From contig NZ_JARACK010000011.1 in the NCBI RefSeq assembly GCF_028767185.1, forward strand, positions 1-64,000: a stretch of DNA of 64,000 bases, given 5' to 3'. The notes below the pieces were generated by a model. It searched no databases, had not been told where the DNA came from, and saw nothing but the letters and a program-made list of their open reading frames with translations. Source of the DNA: Mangrovimonas aestuarii. GTDB taxonomy: Bacteria; Bacteroidota; Bacteroidia; Flavobacteriales; Flavobacteriaceae. Shown one piece after another: positions 1 through 10,216 of the stretch. How positions within the stretch are numbered: the stretch's first letter is position 1; the number at the start of each line of letters is the position of its first letter. The translations under genes were made by a program, and so were the position numbers.

Positions 1-2105
1 CATATGATGTTAAATCGTAAACATAATGTGTTCCTCCAGCAGGAACTACAGAAGTATTATCCCAAGTATCTAGAGCAGTCCATGTAGTACCTGCATCGGT
101 AGAAATCAAAAACTGAACTTCGTCGTCAGACCCTAAAGTTCCAACTGTTGTTGATGAAGCATACTGCATAATGGCAAAATCAAACTCTACCTGATAAGGA
201 CCGCCAGTTGATAAATCGAAGCTTGGAGACAATACCCAATCACTCTTACCTGTGGTATAAATATTAATCTTATAGGCACCATTTGTTCCGTTGTTTGCAA
301 AACCATCAGCAATCCATGATCCCGCTCCTAAACCAGTAGGCCCAGTTGTTGGATCACCATTATCAGCCTCATCCCAACACTGTGGAATGATGGTTGTAAA
401 ATCCTCTAAGTATTCTGGAATATAAGCTGCACACTCTGTTGTTATAGAAACTGGCCCTACCCAAGCACTTGTATCACCAGCGCCACAATCGGCTTGCACG
501 TAAAACTCATATTCTGTAGCAGGAGTCAATCCGGTAACAGTGTATGGATTTGTCACTCCTGTATAGGTTGGTGTACCTGTAGGGACAGTCCCCGCAGTTA
601 CCATTTCAATGTTCCAAGAAGTTGCTGTTCCTGCCTCTGTCCAGCTTAAATTTGCTGTAGTATCGGTAACGGCACTTGCCATTAGGTTAAATGGCTGAGC
701 ACAAGCTGGCATTTCGTCGAAAGAGACATCATCCAGTAAAATATCATTATAGTATGCAGAAGTTGAAGTACCTGTAACCGTGAACCTAACTTGTACCGGC
801 CCACTAATTGTATAAGTAGAAAGATCTATAAAGTAATCTTGCCACTCTGCACCCAATAAATTAGTTATGTTCATTACCGTATTCCAAGCAGTGCCATCGT
901 AAAGTTCTACATCAATCAAGTTAATTGTTGCGTTATTAGTATTGTTACTGAATAATGCGAATTGTAAAGAAGGGCTAGTTAGACCAGACACATCTACTAA
1001 TGGAGACGTCAAGGTACTGATTTCAGCATTGCCGTTATCTGAGCCATCCATCCATGCATAATTAGTTCCGCCACCAACGGTATGATCATCAACATCTGTT
1101 GCAGCATAACCTGCATTTAAATTATAATCCCATGCATTATCACCACCTTCGGTCCAACAGTTAGGAGTTGTCCCCCCTGTAAATGGCTCAGTAAATGGTG
1201 CTAAAAAAACACTACAAGCGGTTGTAAACCCAAAAGGCCCTACCCAAACACTTGTATCACCGGAACCACAATCGGATTGCACGTAAAATTCATAATCAGT
1301 AACTGGAGACAAATCGGTAACACTATATGGGTTTGTCACCCCTGTATAAGTTGGTGTACCTGTTGGAGCTGTTCCTGTTGTTACCACTTCAATGTTCCAA
1401 GATGTTGCAGAACCACTTTCTGTCCAAGATAACTCAGCAGAGGTTGAGCCTATATTTGTTGCAGTTAAAGCAAATGGTTCTGGACAGGAAGGAATATCCC
1501 TAATACGGAAATTATCGAAAGACACATCTATATCCTCAGGGTCGTCTACAGTCCCTTCAGAGCCCCAATAAGCGAACCTTGCTGTCATTCCTGCATATGA
1601 CGTTAAATCGTAAATATAGTGAGTTCCTCCAGCAGGAACTACAGAAGTATTGCTCCAAGTATCGAGAGCAGTCCAGGTAGTACCTGCGTCTGTTGAAATC
1701 AAAAACTGGACTTGGTCGTCAGTCCCTAAAGTTCCTGCTGTTGTAGATGAAGCGTACTGCATAATGGCAAAATCGAACTCCACCTGATAAGGACCGCCTG
1801 TTGACAGATCAAAACTTGGAGTCAACACCCAATCACTTTTACCTGTTGTGAAAAGATTAATTTTATAAGCCCCATTTGTTCCGTTGTTTGCAAAACCATC
1901 AGCAATCCATGATCCCGCTCCTAAACCAGTAGGTCCAGTAGTTGGATCCCCATTATCAGCCTCATCCCAACACTGCGGAATGATGGTTGCAAAATCTTGT
2001 AGGTATTCAGGAGTATAAGCTGCACAGTCTGTTGTAAACTCAAATGGACCAGCCCATGCACTTGTATCACCGGCACCACAATCAGCTTGTACATAAAACT
2101 CATAA
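1..2105 (-). repeat. Intragenic duplicated module (1-510 and 1597-2105)
   Basis: The two segments are near-identical over roughly 500 bp, apart from scattered substitutions and one small indel. Both encode the jelly-roll module that begins near the L-x-D-F-x-T-I-I-P-Q-C-W motif, plus the end of the preceding FnIII. The copies are separated by a different MAM-like module. This is intragenic module duplication, not a mobile element. Confidence 0.8.
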
Positions 2106-2758
2106 GTGGTAGAAGGACTTAGTGTATTTTCATTATAGGTAGTACTAGTAAGTCCCGATACCATAGTTCCAGAACCTTGAACAAACCCTGCTACTCCCCA
2201 CTCTATATTCCACATAGTTTCACTGAAACCTTGAGCCCATGTTAAGTCTACAGAAGTAGTAAGAACGTTTGAAGCTCCCAGCGTGTTTGGTTCTATACAA
2301 GTAGGTGCTTCATATAGTGTTACAGCAATATTCAACCAGTTACAATCTGAATTAGTCCATGATTGATCTAATATCAAATCAAGCGCTCCATCTACAGCCG
2401 GCTCATACAATCCTGCCAAATCACCCTGAAAAGTCAAGGTTGCTGAATTTGTATTATTTGCACCTCCAGATGTTGGAGGGTCGATAACAACAGAACCTGC
2501 AGCGGTTGTAACAGTTACATCTGCTTCGCTTGAATAGGCATTATTAACATTTACCCAATCTACCGTGATTAGAAATGAATCGTAAACTCCGGCAGTTACT
2601 GCTGCCGTGTTGGCAACATCATTGATATTTAAAGTAATCTCTGTAGAGCCCGGTACATTAGTAGGGCCCGCAATAACGGGGAATGTGAATTGCGCTTGTG
2701 ACTGCCAAGAAAACACAAAACACATTGTGGCAATAAGCCAAAACGTAGTTTTTCTCAT
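1..2758 (-). CDS. Giant T9SS-type adhesin-like protein, type A (gene 1 of array, 3' end outside window)
   Basis: Open frame of at least 919 codons running off the left edge; the start ATG is at 2758. A signal peptide (residues 1-22, begins MRKTTFWLIATMCF, ends SQA/Q) is followed by the type A N-terminal beta domain (about 23-145). FnIII modules end near residues 242, 511 and 773, each closing with a W-x-GP-x-x-F/I-x-T-T motif. Between them lie jelly-roll 'choice-of-anchor J'/MAM-like modules recognised by C-W-x-E and GDP/GGTNYAWMDGS motifs. The module encoded at 1-510 is a close copy of the one at 1597-2105. By analogy with its neighbours it should end in a T9SS sorting domain, which is not visible here. 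Probably cell-surface or released, binding polysaccharide or other cells; the function is inferred from domains only. Own promoter at 2803-2862. Confidence 0.85.
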   Translation of the reverse strand, partial: MRKTTFWLIATMCFVFSWQSQAQFTFPVIAGPTNVPGSTEITLNINDVANTAAVTAGVYDSFLITVDWVNVNNAYSSEADVTVTTAAGSVVIDPPTSGGANNTNSATLTFQGDLAGLYEPAVDGALDLILDQSWTNSDCNWLNIAVTLYEAPTCIEPNTLGASNVLTTSVDLTWAQGFSETMWNIEWGVAGFVQGSGTMVSGLTSTTYNENTLSPSTTYEFYVQADCGAGDTSAWAGPFEFTTDCAAYTPEYLQDFATIIPQCWDEADNGDPTTGPTGLGAGSWIADGFANNGTNGAYKINLFTTGKSDWVLTPSFDLSTGGPYQVEFDFAIMQYASSTTAGTLGTDDQVQFLISTDAGTTWTALDTWSNTSVVPAGGTHYIYDLTSYAGMTARFAYWGSEGTVDDPEDIDVSFDNFRIRDIPSCPEPFALTATNIGSTSAELSWTESGSATSWNIEVVTTGTAPTGTPTYTGVTNPYSVTDLSPVTDYEFYVQSDCGSGDTSVWVGPFGFTTACSVFLAPFTEPFTGGTTPNCWTEGGDNAWDYNLNAGYAATDVDDHTVGGGTNYAWMDGSDNGNAEISTLTSPLVDVSGLTSPSLQFALFSNNTNNATINLIDVELYDGTAWNTVMNITNLLGAEWQDYFIDLSTYTISGPVQVRFTVTGTSTSAYYNDILLDDVSFDEMPACAQPFNLMASAVTDTTANLSWTEAGTATSWNIEMVTAGTVPTGTPTYTGVTNPYTVTGLTPATEYEFYVQADCGAGDTSAWVGPVSITTECAAYIPEYLEDFTTIIPQCWDEADNGDPTTGPTGLGAGSWIADGFANNGTNGAYKINIYTTGKSDWVLSPSFDLSTGGPYQVEFDFAIMQYASSTTVGTLGSDDEVQFLISTDAGTTWTALDTWDNTSVVPAGGTHYVYDLTSY

Positions 2759-2802
2759 TTGTTAAACAGTTAATAATTTAATTATTTATTCAAAAAATTG
2801 AT

Positions 2803-2862
2803 TAAATCTACGTTTTAACATTTTTTTTAAAGAATTTTCAACACTTATTAACCTAAATTAAC
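2803..2862 (-). promoter_or_regulatory. Predicted promoter with phased GTTAA repeats, gene 1
   Basis: Coding-strand view: a -7-like box TAGATTTA (2803-2810) lies about 45 nt before the ATG. Upstream, two GTTAA elements (plus-strand TTAAC at 2848-2852 and 2858-2862) are spaced exactly 10 bp apart. The gap between box and nearest repeat is 37 bp, the same as at genes 7 and 8. No good -33 TTTG is seen, which fits activator dependence (inference). Confidence 0.5.
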
Positions 2863-2890
2863 ATATATACTTAAAAATATATAAAACAAA

Positions 2891-2920
2891 AAAAGCCATA
2901 GATTTAAACCTATGGCTTTT
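2891..2920 (-). terminator. Rho-independent terminator of gene 2
   Basis: An 11-bp stem AAAAGCCATAG / CTATGGCTTTT with an 8-nt loop. On the minus strand a U-rich tail follows. It lies just after the stop of the gene at 2939-5686. Confidence 0.85.
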
Positions 2921-2938
2921 CAGAGAAACTGAAAACTA

Positions 2939-5686
2939 TTATTGTTTCACTACTCGAATAGTTTCTACTACATTATTAACTGTTACTTTAACAAAATACG
3001 GCCCTTGTTGCAAGTTAGCCATATCAAGGTTAACAGCCATACTGTTAGGGGTAAAAGCAACAACCTGCTGCCCAAGAGTATTATAAACCTCAATGTTTTG
3101 GATATCTGATTGAGCTTTCAGTGTCAATTCAGATTTCACAGGGTTAGGATAATATGACAATCCCGTTTCCTGAACGAAGTCTTCAGAAGACAAGGTTTCT
3201 GAATCTGAAACTTCAATACCGAAGACACCATTTGGGTTCATAGTTCCATATTTATCAACTTGAATGTAATAGGTATCACCAGGTGTTAAGTCTGTTAAAC
3301 TCAAAACAGAATTCCAATCATAATAACTTCCACCATCTTGATCACAACCAATTTCTACCAACGTAGACAAGTCACTACAATCAACTGGAGTCTCATATAC
3401 TGCTATTTCAGTATCCTGAAGACTTGCTCCTTCTATGTCTGTTGAAATAGTAACAGCTCCAGATGCAGGTGCTACGAACGAGAACCATACTGTAGCGTTA
3501 GCTCCATCATAAAAACATGAACCAGCAGGCTCATTAGGCTCAACTGTAGAATACATATTACTATACTGTACTCCATAACTTTCTGCACCCAATTCTAATG
3601 CCAATGCATCACATAGGTTATCATAAGCTGGGGGACAACCATCTTGAGTCATACTAAGGCTATCAAACTCACAATTTGCATCGTTGTCATCAGAAACGTT
3701 AATGGAAATATTATAATTATTAGTATATGGTCCAAACTGTAGTACTCCTACTGAAGTTGCTGTCTGTGGATCATTTCCTTGGTTATCTGTCAATGTTAAA
3801 CTGGTTGCCGTTCCCATATCTTCAATATTTGCAGTAACAAAGAATCCGTAGCTGTTCTCACAATCACTTACAACTTCAAACGATACAGTAGCATCGGTAC
3901 AAGTATTTTCATTTAAGGTAAGTGTATATCCAGAACTTTGAGGCGCTGCCCAAGTTGAAATTACAATATAATATGTCTCACCTGCAACAACATCCATATC
4001 AAATCCATAAGTATTACCTTCCCAATTATCAGATGCTCCTGCAATACAACTCACACCAATGTCCTCGCAAGACTCATATACAAACACTCCGGTAAATCCT
4101 TGTACTGGGTCCATTGTCACTTCAATAGACATATCTGCTGTAGCTGTATAAGAATACACAACGTCATCTCCATTTAAATATGACCATTCAGCACCACAAG
4201 ACGTTCCTGGAACCCCTGAATAATCGTCAAAATAATTTGCTGTATCATCGGTAGTTGTATAAGGTAATTCTGTTATTTCAAGAGCCAACTCACAAATCTG
4301 CCCAGATATTGGACAAGCATATGTTAACACATCACTTTCCAAAATACAGTTGGTATCATTATCGTCAGAAACGGTAAACATAACTTCTGCACCATCTGTA
4401 TAAGGACCAAACTGCACAACTCCTGTTGCTGTAACTGTTTGAGCGGTACTTCCAAAATCATCTTCTATGGTCAAACTAATAGCAGACCCCATGCTTGTAA
4501 TATCAACATCAACATAAAAAACCTCATTGTCACAATCGCTAACAATGCTATATTCTGCAACGGCATCGATACATGTATTTTCAGTAATACTAAAGTCATA
4601 TGTTGTACTTTCTGGATAAGGCCCCCAAGTACTTATCAGGAAATAGTATGTTGTTCCTGCAGATACTACTATGTCAAAGTTTCTTTCATCTGTAGAATAG
4701 TCTGCAGCACCACCAACACAACTCACCCCAATGTTAGCACAATCATCAAATACAAATATTCCGCAGTTATTATCTCCAGGAGTAACAGACACTTCTAGAG
4801 ATGTATCTTCTGTTGGTGTATATGCATACACAACATCGTCTCCATTCATAAACGTATATTCTGTACCACAACCAGTCATTTCACCTGGTACGCCAGTATA
4901 ATCATTAAAATAGTTTGAAGTGTCATCTTCAGTATTGAAAGGTAAAGAAGCAATTTCTATAGCCGCTTCACAAACCTGACCAGTAATTGGTTGTGTCCAA
5001 CTTTCTAAAATCCAAACACTATTATCGTCTGCTCCACAATTAGCCTGCACATAAATGTCATATGCCACACCTTCTAACAGTCCATCTATGCTAAGCGTTG
5101 TTTCTGTTGACGTACCAGATATTCCCTCTCCTAGGGTAAAACCTTCCAAGCCGTATTCGTAAGTCCATGCAGTTTCTGCATTACCTGCAGACCAGGTAAT
5201 TTGAGCTTCAGTTAAGCTTAAACTTTCTGCCATAAGGTTTAAAGGGGCAGGACAACTAGGCGTATTGTAAGTTACTTCTAATCCTACTGATAAAAACACT
5301 TCATCATCATAAGTATCTATACTGTTTGAAGTAAAAACAATTGATGTAAAATCAGTTACATTCAAATCATTAAAATCGGCTGCGCATCCATTTGCTATAG
5401 AAGTACCGTCTGCGGTACCACCAACTACCGTTAATGAAAAATCGTACCAGCTACCACAATAGTCCCAACCACCTGGCTCCGACCCATAGGGCATTTCAAT
5501 GTTCTGTAACACAACACTTGTAATGGTTTGCTCCTGGTTTACGATTATTTGATCTGGAGTAATTGTCAAGGTAAAGGAATCACTATCCAATCCTGTCGCC
5601 GTGAAGGTTTGCGAATCAATAGATTGTGCAAACCCAGTTACTATAGACAAAAGAAATGCCCATAGAAAACAAGTAATTTTCTTCAT
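2939..5686 (-). CDS. Large secreted PPC/FnIII repeat protein with T9SS sorting domain, type B (gene 2)
   Basis: 915 residues. A signal peptide (1-20) ends GFA/Q. The type B N-terminal beta domain (about 21-146) begins QTFTATGLDSDSFTLTITPD, and one FnIII follows (about 147-236). Two tandem units then occur, starting near residues 239 and 465. Each has a pre-peptidase-like PPC domain with conserved Cys, GDDVVYxYT and IGVSC motifs, followed by an approximately 85-residue beta domain ending FGPYT...DDND-N-C. A divergent third PPC-like domain (about 685-830) and the T9SS type A sorting domain (about 838-915, SYYPNPV...LGQQVV...YFVKV) complete it. Predicted to be exported by T9SS to the cell surface; the ligand is unknown. 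It is the shortest intact type B paralogue, one repeat unit fewer than genes 4 and 6. Confidence 0.88.
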   Translation of the reverse strand: MKKITCFLWAFLLSIVTGFAQSIDSQTFTATGLDSDSFTLTITPDQIIVNQEQTITSVVLQNIEMPYGSEPGGWDYCGSWYDFSLTVVGGTADGTSIANGCAADFNDLNVTDFTSIVFTSNSIDTYDDEVFLSVGLEVTYNTPSCPAPLNLMAESLSLTEAQITWSAGNAETAWTYEYGLEGFTLGEGISGTSTETTLSIDGLLEGVAYDIYVQANCGADDNSVWILESWTQPITGQVCEAAIEIASLPFNTEDDTSNYFNDYTGVPGEMTGCGTEYTFMNGDDVVYAYTPTEDTSLEVSVTPGDNNCGIFVFDDCANIGVSCVGGAADYSTDERNFDIVVSAGTTYYFLISTWGPYPESTTYDFSITENTCIDAVAEYSIVSDCDNEVFYVDVDITSMGSAISLTIEDDFGSTAQTVTATGVVQFGPYTDGAEVMFTVSDDNDTNCILESDVLTYACPISGQICELALEITELPYTTTDDTANYFDDYSGVPGTSCGAEWSYLNGDDVVYSYTATADMSIEVTMDPVQGFTGVFVYESCEDIGVSCIAGASDNWEGNTYGFDMDVVAGETYYIVISTWAAPQSSGYTLTLNENTCTDATVSFEVVSDCENSYGFFVTANIEDMGTATSLTLTDNQGNDPQTATSVGVLQFGPYTNNYNISINVSDDNDANCEFDSLSMTQDGCPPAYDNLCDALALELGAESYGVQYSNMYSTVEPNEPAGSCFYDGANATVWFSFVAPASGAVTISTDIEGASLQDTEIAVYETPVDCSDLSTLVEIGCDQDGGSYYDWNSVLSLTDLTPGDTYYIQVDKYGTMNPNGVFGIEVSDSETLSSEDFVQETGLSYYPNPVKSELTLKAQSDIQNIEVYNTLGQQVVAFTPNSMAVNLDMANLQQGPYFVKVTVNNVVETIRVVKQ

Positions 5687-5740
5687 AAATCAATTTTAGT
5701 TAATTGTTAATTTTGGTTCAATTTTTTTTGTGAAAGGCGA

Positions 5741-5769
5741 CAAATCTATACCTATTAACACTAATTAAC
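5741..5769 (-). promoter_or_regulatory. Predicted promoter with phased GTTAA repeats, gene 2
   Basis: A -7 element TAGATTTG (plus-strand CAAATCTA, 5741-5748) matches TANNTTTG. Two GTTAA elements (plus-strand TTAAC at 5755-5759 and 5765-5769) are 10 bp apart and start only 6 bp from the -7 box, so they occupy the place of a -33 element. The leader towards the ATG closely resembles that of gene 6. Confidence 0.55.
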
Positions 5770-5835
5770 AATGATTTTTTAATAAAAATAAACTGCATCA
5801 GAAAACACTTTAAACCCAAGGAAAACTTAACGCAC

Positions 5836-5868
5836 AAAAAAGCCCCCAACTTCTGTTGGGGGCTTTTT
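5836..5868 (-). terminator. Rho-independent terminator of gene 3
   Basis: A strong stem AAAAAGCCCCCAAC / GTTGGGGGCTTTTT with a TTCT loop. The stem and the flanking bases towards the gene 3 stop are nearly the same as the terminator after gene 6 (15335-15366). Confidence 0.92.
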
Positions 5869-5897
5869 ATTGAAAAGCACTATATTAAATTAAACCA

Positions 5898-8800
5898 TTA
5901 TTTTTTAACCACTCTAATGGTTTGAAGAGTACCATTAATCATAACCTTAACAAAATATGCTCCTGTTTGGAGGTTAGACATATCTAGATCTACTTTCATG
6001 GTATTTGGAGTAGCATTAACAACCTGCTGACCCAACATATTGTAAACAGTAACATTTTGAATGTCTTTCTGAGCTGTTAACACCAAGTTAGAGCTTACTG
6101 GATTTGGATAATATGAGAATTGACACAATTGCTCTAATTCCCCAACTCCCAAGGTAGTAGGTGACCAAACTTTTAAATTGAACGTTCCATCTGCAGCTAC
6201 AGCTGAAGCATATTGATATATACGTACATAATACGTTTCACCTATTGTTAATCCTGTAGCTTGAAGCTCTTCCACACCAGCGGCAAGAATATCATCAGCA
6301 CAGTCTACAACAGTTAATCCCCCTGTACAAGTTCCTGAGTACAACTGCACTACAGAGTCAAAATTAGCATCAAAAGTAATGTTTACATCTGCTGTCAGCG
6401 CCTCAAAAGTATACCAAACATCATCATTAGCCGTTCCTGTTGTACCATTACAACTTTCGGCAGCTAAACCAGAATCGGTCGCACCATCTATAGTACCTAG
6501 AATTGCAGTAGCAGAATCTACATTCGCGACTCCCATTTCATGAGTTACAAAAATAGCACCTGAACAGTTATCATTGGATGGAGGACAAATAAATGCAATC
6601 GGATCACTAGTAAAGACACAATTGTCTTCATTATCACTATTTACCGTAAACGACACTTCATTTCCTATGGTATATGGTCCAAATTGAACCACCCCAACAG
6701 AAGCTACTGTTTCTACAAAACCAAAGAAATCATCAGAAATTGTCAAACTGGTAGCGGTTCCCATATCAGTAATATCAACATCCACAAAAAAGTCTCCATT
6801 TGTGTCACAATTACTAATTACTGAGAAATTCGCTGTTGCACTTACACACTGATACTCATACAAACAAAACTCAACCGTATCCTTTTGAGTATCGGTCCAC
6901 ACCATACCGTAATAGGTATTACCAGGAGTTAACCCCGTAATACTTCCATCCATATTGTTAAAACAGTTACCTGCAATCTCTGTTAAAGCCCCACAGCTTC
7001 CTTCATAAATCACTATTCCAGGACTACCAATACCTGAATCGAATTCCAAAGCTCCAGAGGTTGGTGCTATAAATTGGTACCAAAGCCCAAAATTTCCTGA
7101 AGTATCGCAAGAAGTAAGTTCTTCTGACCCTTCTGTTGCGGTAGCTGTATAAGTTACAATATTAGCACATGAGTTTGTAATTGTAATCACTTCAGCATTA
7201 ACACAGTCGTCATTAGCTAAGGCCGGGAACCAAGTAAAACTAAATGGTCCTGCCCAAACACTCAAGTCATCAACCCCGCAATTAGATCTGACATAAAATT
7301 CGTAATCGTTACCTACAATCAAATTCGAAACTGTTAAAGGACTTGAAACGTCTATATCTGTTGGCATACCCGTTGCTGTTTCACCTGCAGTAACATTCAA
7401 TAATTCAACATCCCAAGAAGTCGCCGTTCCCTCTTCTGTCCAAAAAAGATCAACCGATGTAGAAGTATAATTATCAGTCCCCAAATTTGAAGGTTCTATA
7501 CAACTAATTGGCTCTGCTACAGAAATATCATCTAGAGAAATATCTCCATTTACTCCACTCCCTCTAATGGCTCTGAATCGGATTTGAATAACCCCAGAAT
7601 AAGAAGACAAATCAACATATTTTTTACCCCAAGGTTCTTGCGTTGAAGTGTGTTGCTGTCCTAACAACTGATCAACTCCCACTATCCAGTTACTTCCATC
7701 ATAAATATCAATATATAGGTCTCCCATGGAAGATCCATACATATGGTAGTAAAATGTCAACTCTGGATTTGTTAAACCAGAAAGATCAATGAACGGGGTA
7801 AGTAATTCTGCTACATCTCCTTGACTTCCGTTTGAAGCTTCAACATAAAAAAAATTGTTTCCGCTAAATGCTGCTGAAGGCCCTGTAAAAAAAGTTGGAG
7901 TAGATGAAGAGCCATCAACGTTCCAGTCATAAGCACTTACTGAAGTTGTATCCCAACAATTTTCTGTTTCAAAATCTGTTGTTGGAGTAAACACCTCTAC
8001 ATCGTCAAACCAAGGAGCTATAGTTACAGCACATTCGGTAGTAAACTCATATGGTCCTATCCAAGTACTTACATCTCCGCTACCACAATTTGCCTGAATA
8101 TAAATATCATATGAGGTAATTGGAGACAACCCATTTAAAGTACATAGGTTAGACACTCCAGAATGAGTAGGGGTTCCCGTAGGGGTTCCTCCCGCAGCTA
8201 CAATTTCTATATTCCATAAATTAGTAACATCTGGCGCTGTCCAGCTTATTTCTGCTGAAACATCTGTAATTTGCCCAAAAGTTATCAGGTGAGGCGCAGG
8301 ACAAGAAGGCATTTCATCAAAAATTATATCATCCAACAAAATATCGTTGTACTTTGAAGAATTAGAGATGGGAGTACCCGTTACCGTAAATCTTGCTTGT
8401 ACTGGTCCAGTAATTGTATAGGTGGATAAATCAATAATAAATGTCTCCCAAAGTGGACCTAAAAGATCTGTTATGTTAACTACTGAATTCCAAACTGCAC
8501 CATCATAAATCTCAACTTCTATTGAACTTGCTACATCATCATTGGTATTATTGCTAAACAATGAAAATTGAAAAGAAGGCTGTGTTAAAGTTGAAACATC
8601 AATCATTGGAGTAGTTAAGGAACTGACATCGCTCAATGAATTAAACGACCCATCCATCCAAGCGTAATTGGTACCTCCTCCTTCGGTATGATCTCCCGCA
8701 TTTTGAGCAGCATATGATGCTCCCAAACTATACTTCCAAACTGTATCGCCATTTTCTTCCCAACAGGTTGGAGTTGTGCCATCTGTAAAGGTTTCAGAAA

Positions 8801-9557
8801 ATGGAGCAGCTGTTACAGCCGGACAAGCTGTAGTAAATTCGAATGGACCTACCCATACACTTGTATCTCCTGCTCCACAATTTGACTGTACATAAAACTC
8901 ATATGCAGTAATAGGATCTAACGTATTTAAATTATAGGTTGTACTATTAACATCTGTTACCATAAAACCAGAACCTTGGGTAAAGCCAGCTGTCCCCCAC
9001 TCTAAATTCCATAAACTTTCTGTGTATCCCGGATTCCAATTTAAATCTACCGAAGCTTCAAGAATGTTTGTAGCATCTAGTGCGCTTGGCTTAACACAAC
9101 TTGGCGCCTCGAAAAGAGTAATCGTAATATTCAACCAGTTACAATCTGAACTACTCCAAGATTGATCTAACATTAAATCAAGAGTCCCATCGGTATCTGG
9201 CATATACAATCCTGCCAGGTCTCCCTGAAAAGTCAAAGTTGTTGAATCCCCATTAGAGGCTCCGCCCGAAGTTGGAGGATCGATAAGCACAGAACCCGAA
9301 GCTGTAGTTACGGTAACATCAGCATCCTGTGAATAGGCGTTATTAATATTTACCCAATCTACAGTAATTAGGAATGATTCATAAATCCCAGAATTTACCC
9401 CAGCAGTATTGGTAACATCATTAATATTTAAAGTAATTTCTTCAGAGCCCGGTACATTAGTAGGCCCCGCAATAACAGGGAACGTGAATTGTGCCTGCAA
9501 CTGCCAAGAAAACACAAAACACATTGTGGCAAAAAGCCAAAACGTAGTTTTTTTCAT
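5898..9557 (-). CDS. Giant T9SS-secreted hybrid protein: type A front, type B back (gene 3)
   Basis: 1219 residues. The signal peptide (1-22, MKKTTFWLFATMCF) and type A N-terminal domain match gene 1. Three FnIII modules end near residues 243, 506 and 774, with two MAM/anchor-J-like modules between them (motif GGGTNYAWMDGS in the first). From about residue 785 the protein becomes type B: a PPC-like domain, the FVDVDITDMG beta domain (about 910-998), the final PPC-like domain (about 1000-1130, TANDDVWYTFEALT) and a T9SS sorting domain (about 1140-1219). A recombinational fusion is inferred, supported by the downstream terminator also being of gene 6 type. It is the only full-length gene here whose upstream region lacks the phased GTTAA repeats. 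Confidence 0.88.
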   Translation of the reverse strand: MKKTTFWLFATMCFVFSWQLQAQFTFPVIAGPTNVPGSEEITLNINDVTNTAGVNSGIYESFLITVDWVNINNAYSQDADVTVTTASGSVLIDPPTSGGASNGDSTTLTFQGDLAGLYMPDTDGTLDLMLDQSWSSSDCNWLNITITLFEAPSCVKPSALDATNILEASVDLNWNPGYTESLWNLEWGTAGFTQGSGFMVTDVNSTTYNLNTLDPITAYEFYVQSNCGAGDTSVWVGPFEFTTACPAVTAAPFSETFTDGTTPTCWEENGDTVWKYSLGASYAAQNAGDHTEGGGTNYAWMDGSFNSLSDVSSLTTPMIDVSTLTQPSFQFSLFSNNTNDDVASSIEVEIYDGAVWNSVVNITDLLGPLWETFIIDLSTYTITGPVQARFTVTGTPISNSSKYNDILLDDIIFDEMPSCPAPHLITFGQITDVSAEISWTAPDVTNLWNIEIVAAGGTPTGTPTHSGVSNLCTLNGLSPITSYDIYIQANCGSGDVSTWIGPYEFTTECAVTIAPWFDDVEVFTPTTDFETENCWDTTSVSAYDWNVDGSSSTPTFFTGPSAAFSGNNFFYVEASNGSQGDVAELLTPFIDLSGLTNPELTFYYHMYGSSMGDLYIDIYDGSNWIVGVDQLLGQQHTSTQEPWGKKYVDLSSYSGVIQIRFRAIRGSGVNGDISLDDISVAEPISCIEPSNLGTDNYTSTSVDLFWTEEGTATSWDVELLNVTAGETATGMPTDIDVSSPLTVSNLIVGNDYEFYVRSNCGVDDLSVWAGPFSFTWFPALANDDCVNAEVITITNSCANIVTYTATATEGSEELTSCDTSGNFGLWYQFIAPTSGALEFDSGIGSPGIVIYEGSCGALTEIAGNCFNNMDGSITGLTPGNTYYGMVWTDTQKDTVEFCLYEYQCVSATANFSVISNCDTNGDFFVDVDITDMGTATSLTISDDFFGFVETVASVGVVQFGPYTIGNEVSFTVNSDNEDNCVFTSDPIAFICPPSNDNCSGAIFVTHEMGVANVDSATAILGTIDGATDSGLAAESCNGTTGTANDDVWYTFEALTADVNITFDANFDSVVQLYSGTCTGGLTVVDCADDILAAGVEELQATGLTIGETYYVRIYQYASAVAADGTFNLKVWSPTTLGVGELEQLCQFSYYPNPVSSNLVLTAQKDIQNVTVYNMLGQQVVNATPNTMKVDLDMSNLQTGAYFVKVMINGTLQTIRVVKK

Positions 9558-10216
9558 ACTTGTAATTTTTTTTTGTTTAAAGGTTTATTAAAATGAAAAT
9601 GATTTGTTATTCTTTTTGAGTGCTATACTCTTTATAACAAAAAAGATTCTGAAATGCATTTTTTTAATTTTGCCTGCAAGGATATATTCTTTTTAAGCTA
9701 AAGCATTAATAGTGGGCTATAAATTGCGTGACATATGTGTGACAAAACGTGATACTATTTGATTTAAAGGTAACAGGAGTGCCTTTATTTGTTTTAGATT
9801 TTTATGAAAAAGGTTGTTCTATTTCGTGAAATAAGATTGTGAATAAAGCAATAACATGTTATGTGCGATAAAAAAATGTGGGTTATTTAAAAAATCGCCA
9901 CAATTAGAAGGTGTGGTCTGCAAGGAAAGGCTTTAAACTATATTTTTTTGTTTTTCAAGTAGTTATGAGAATATCTAGTCTGTGATAGGAATGAGCTGCT
10001 TTAAGTTAAGATCAGTTGTATTAAACAAAAGAGTTATTTTCAATTTTTCCTGCTCAGTCATAGTGAAATTTATGCCTGATTCCTAATCCTTGATGGTTTA
10101 AAATAGTACAGCCTAGTTGTTAAAAAGAAAACACCCTTTGGCAGTTTTTAGCCCATTAGCTTATTAAACTGTATCATTACAACAATTGGGAATTTCTTTA
10201 GGTAACTTTAATAAAA
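9558..10216. other. Long gene-free spacer upstream of gene 3
   Basis: About 660 AT-rich bases with no convincing gene. The only minus-strand frame of note is a 28-codon ORF (9975-10061, starting MTEQEKLKITLLF), for which I see no further support. No 10-bp-phased GTTAA repeat and no clean TANNTTTG box precede gene 3, unlike its neighbours. It may be the decayed remainder of a lost paralogue or a longer regulatory leader. Confidence 0.5.

Noticed and set aside
9975-10061. 28-codon minus-strand ORF upstream of gene 3
   Set aside because: Too short, with no promoter or family resemblance; kept only as a note on the spacer.
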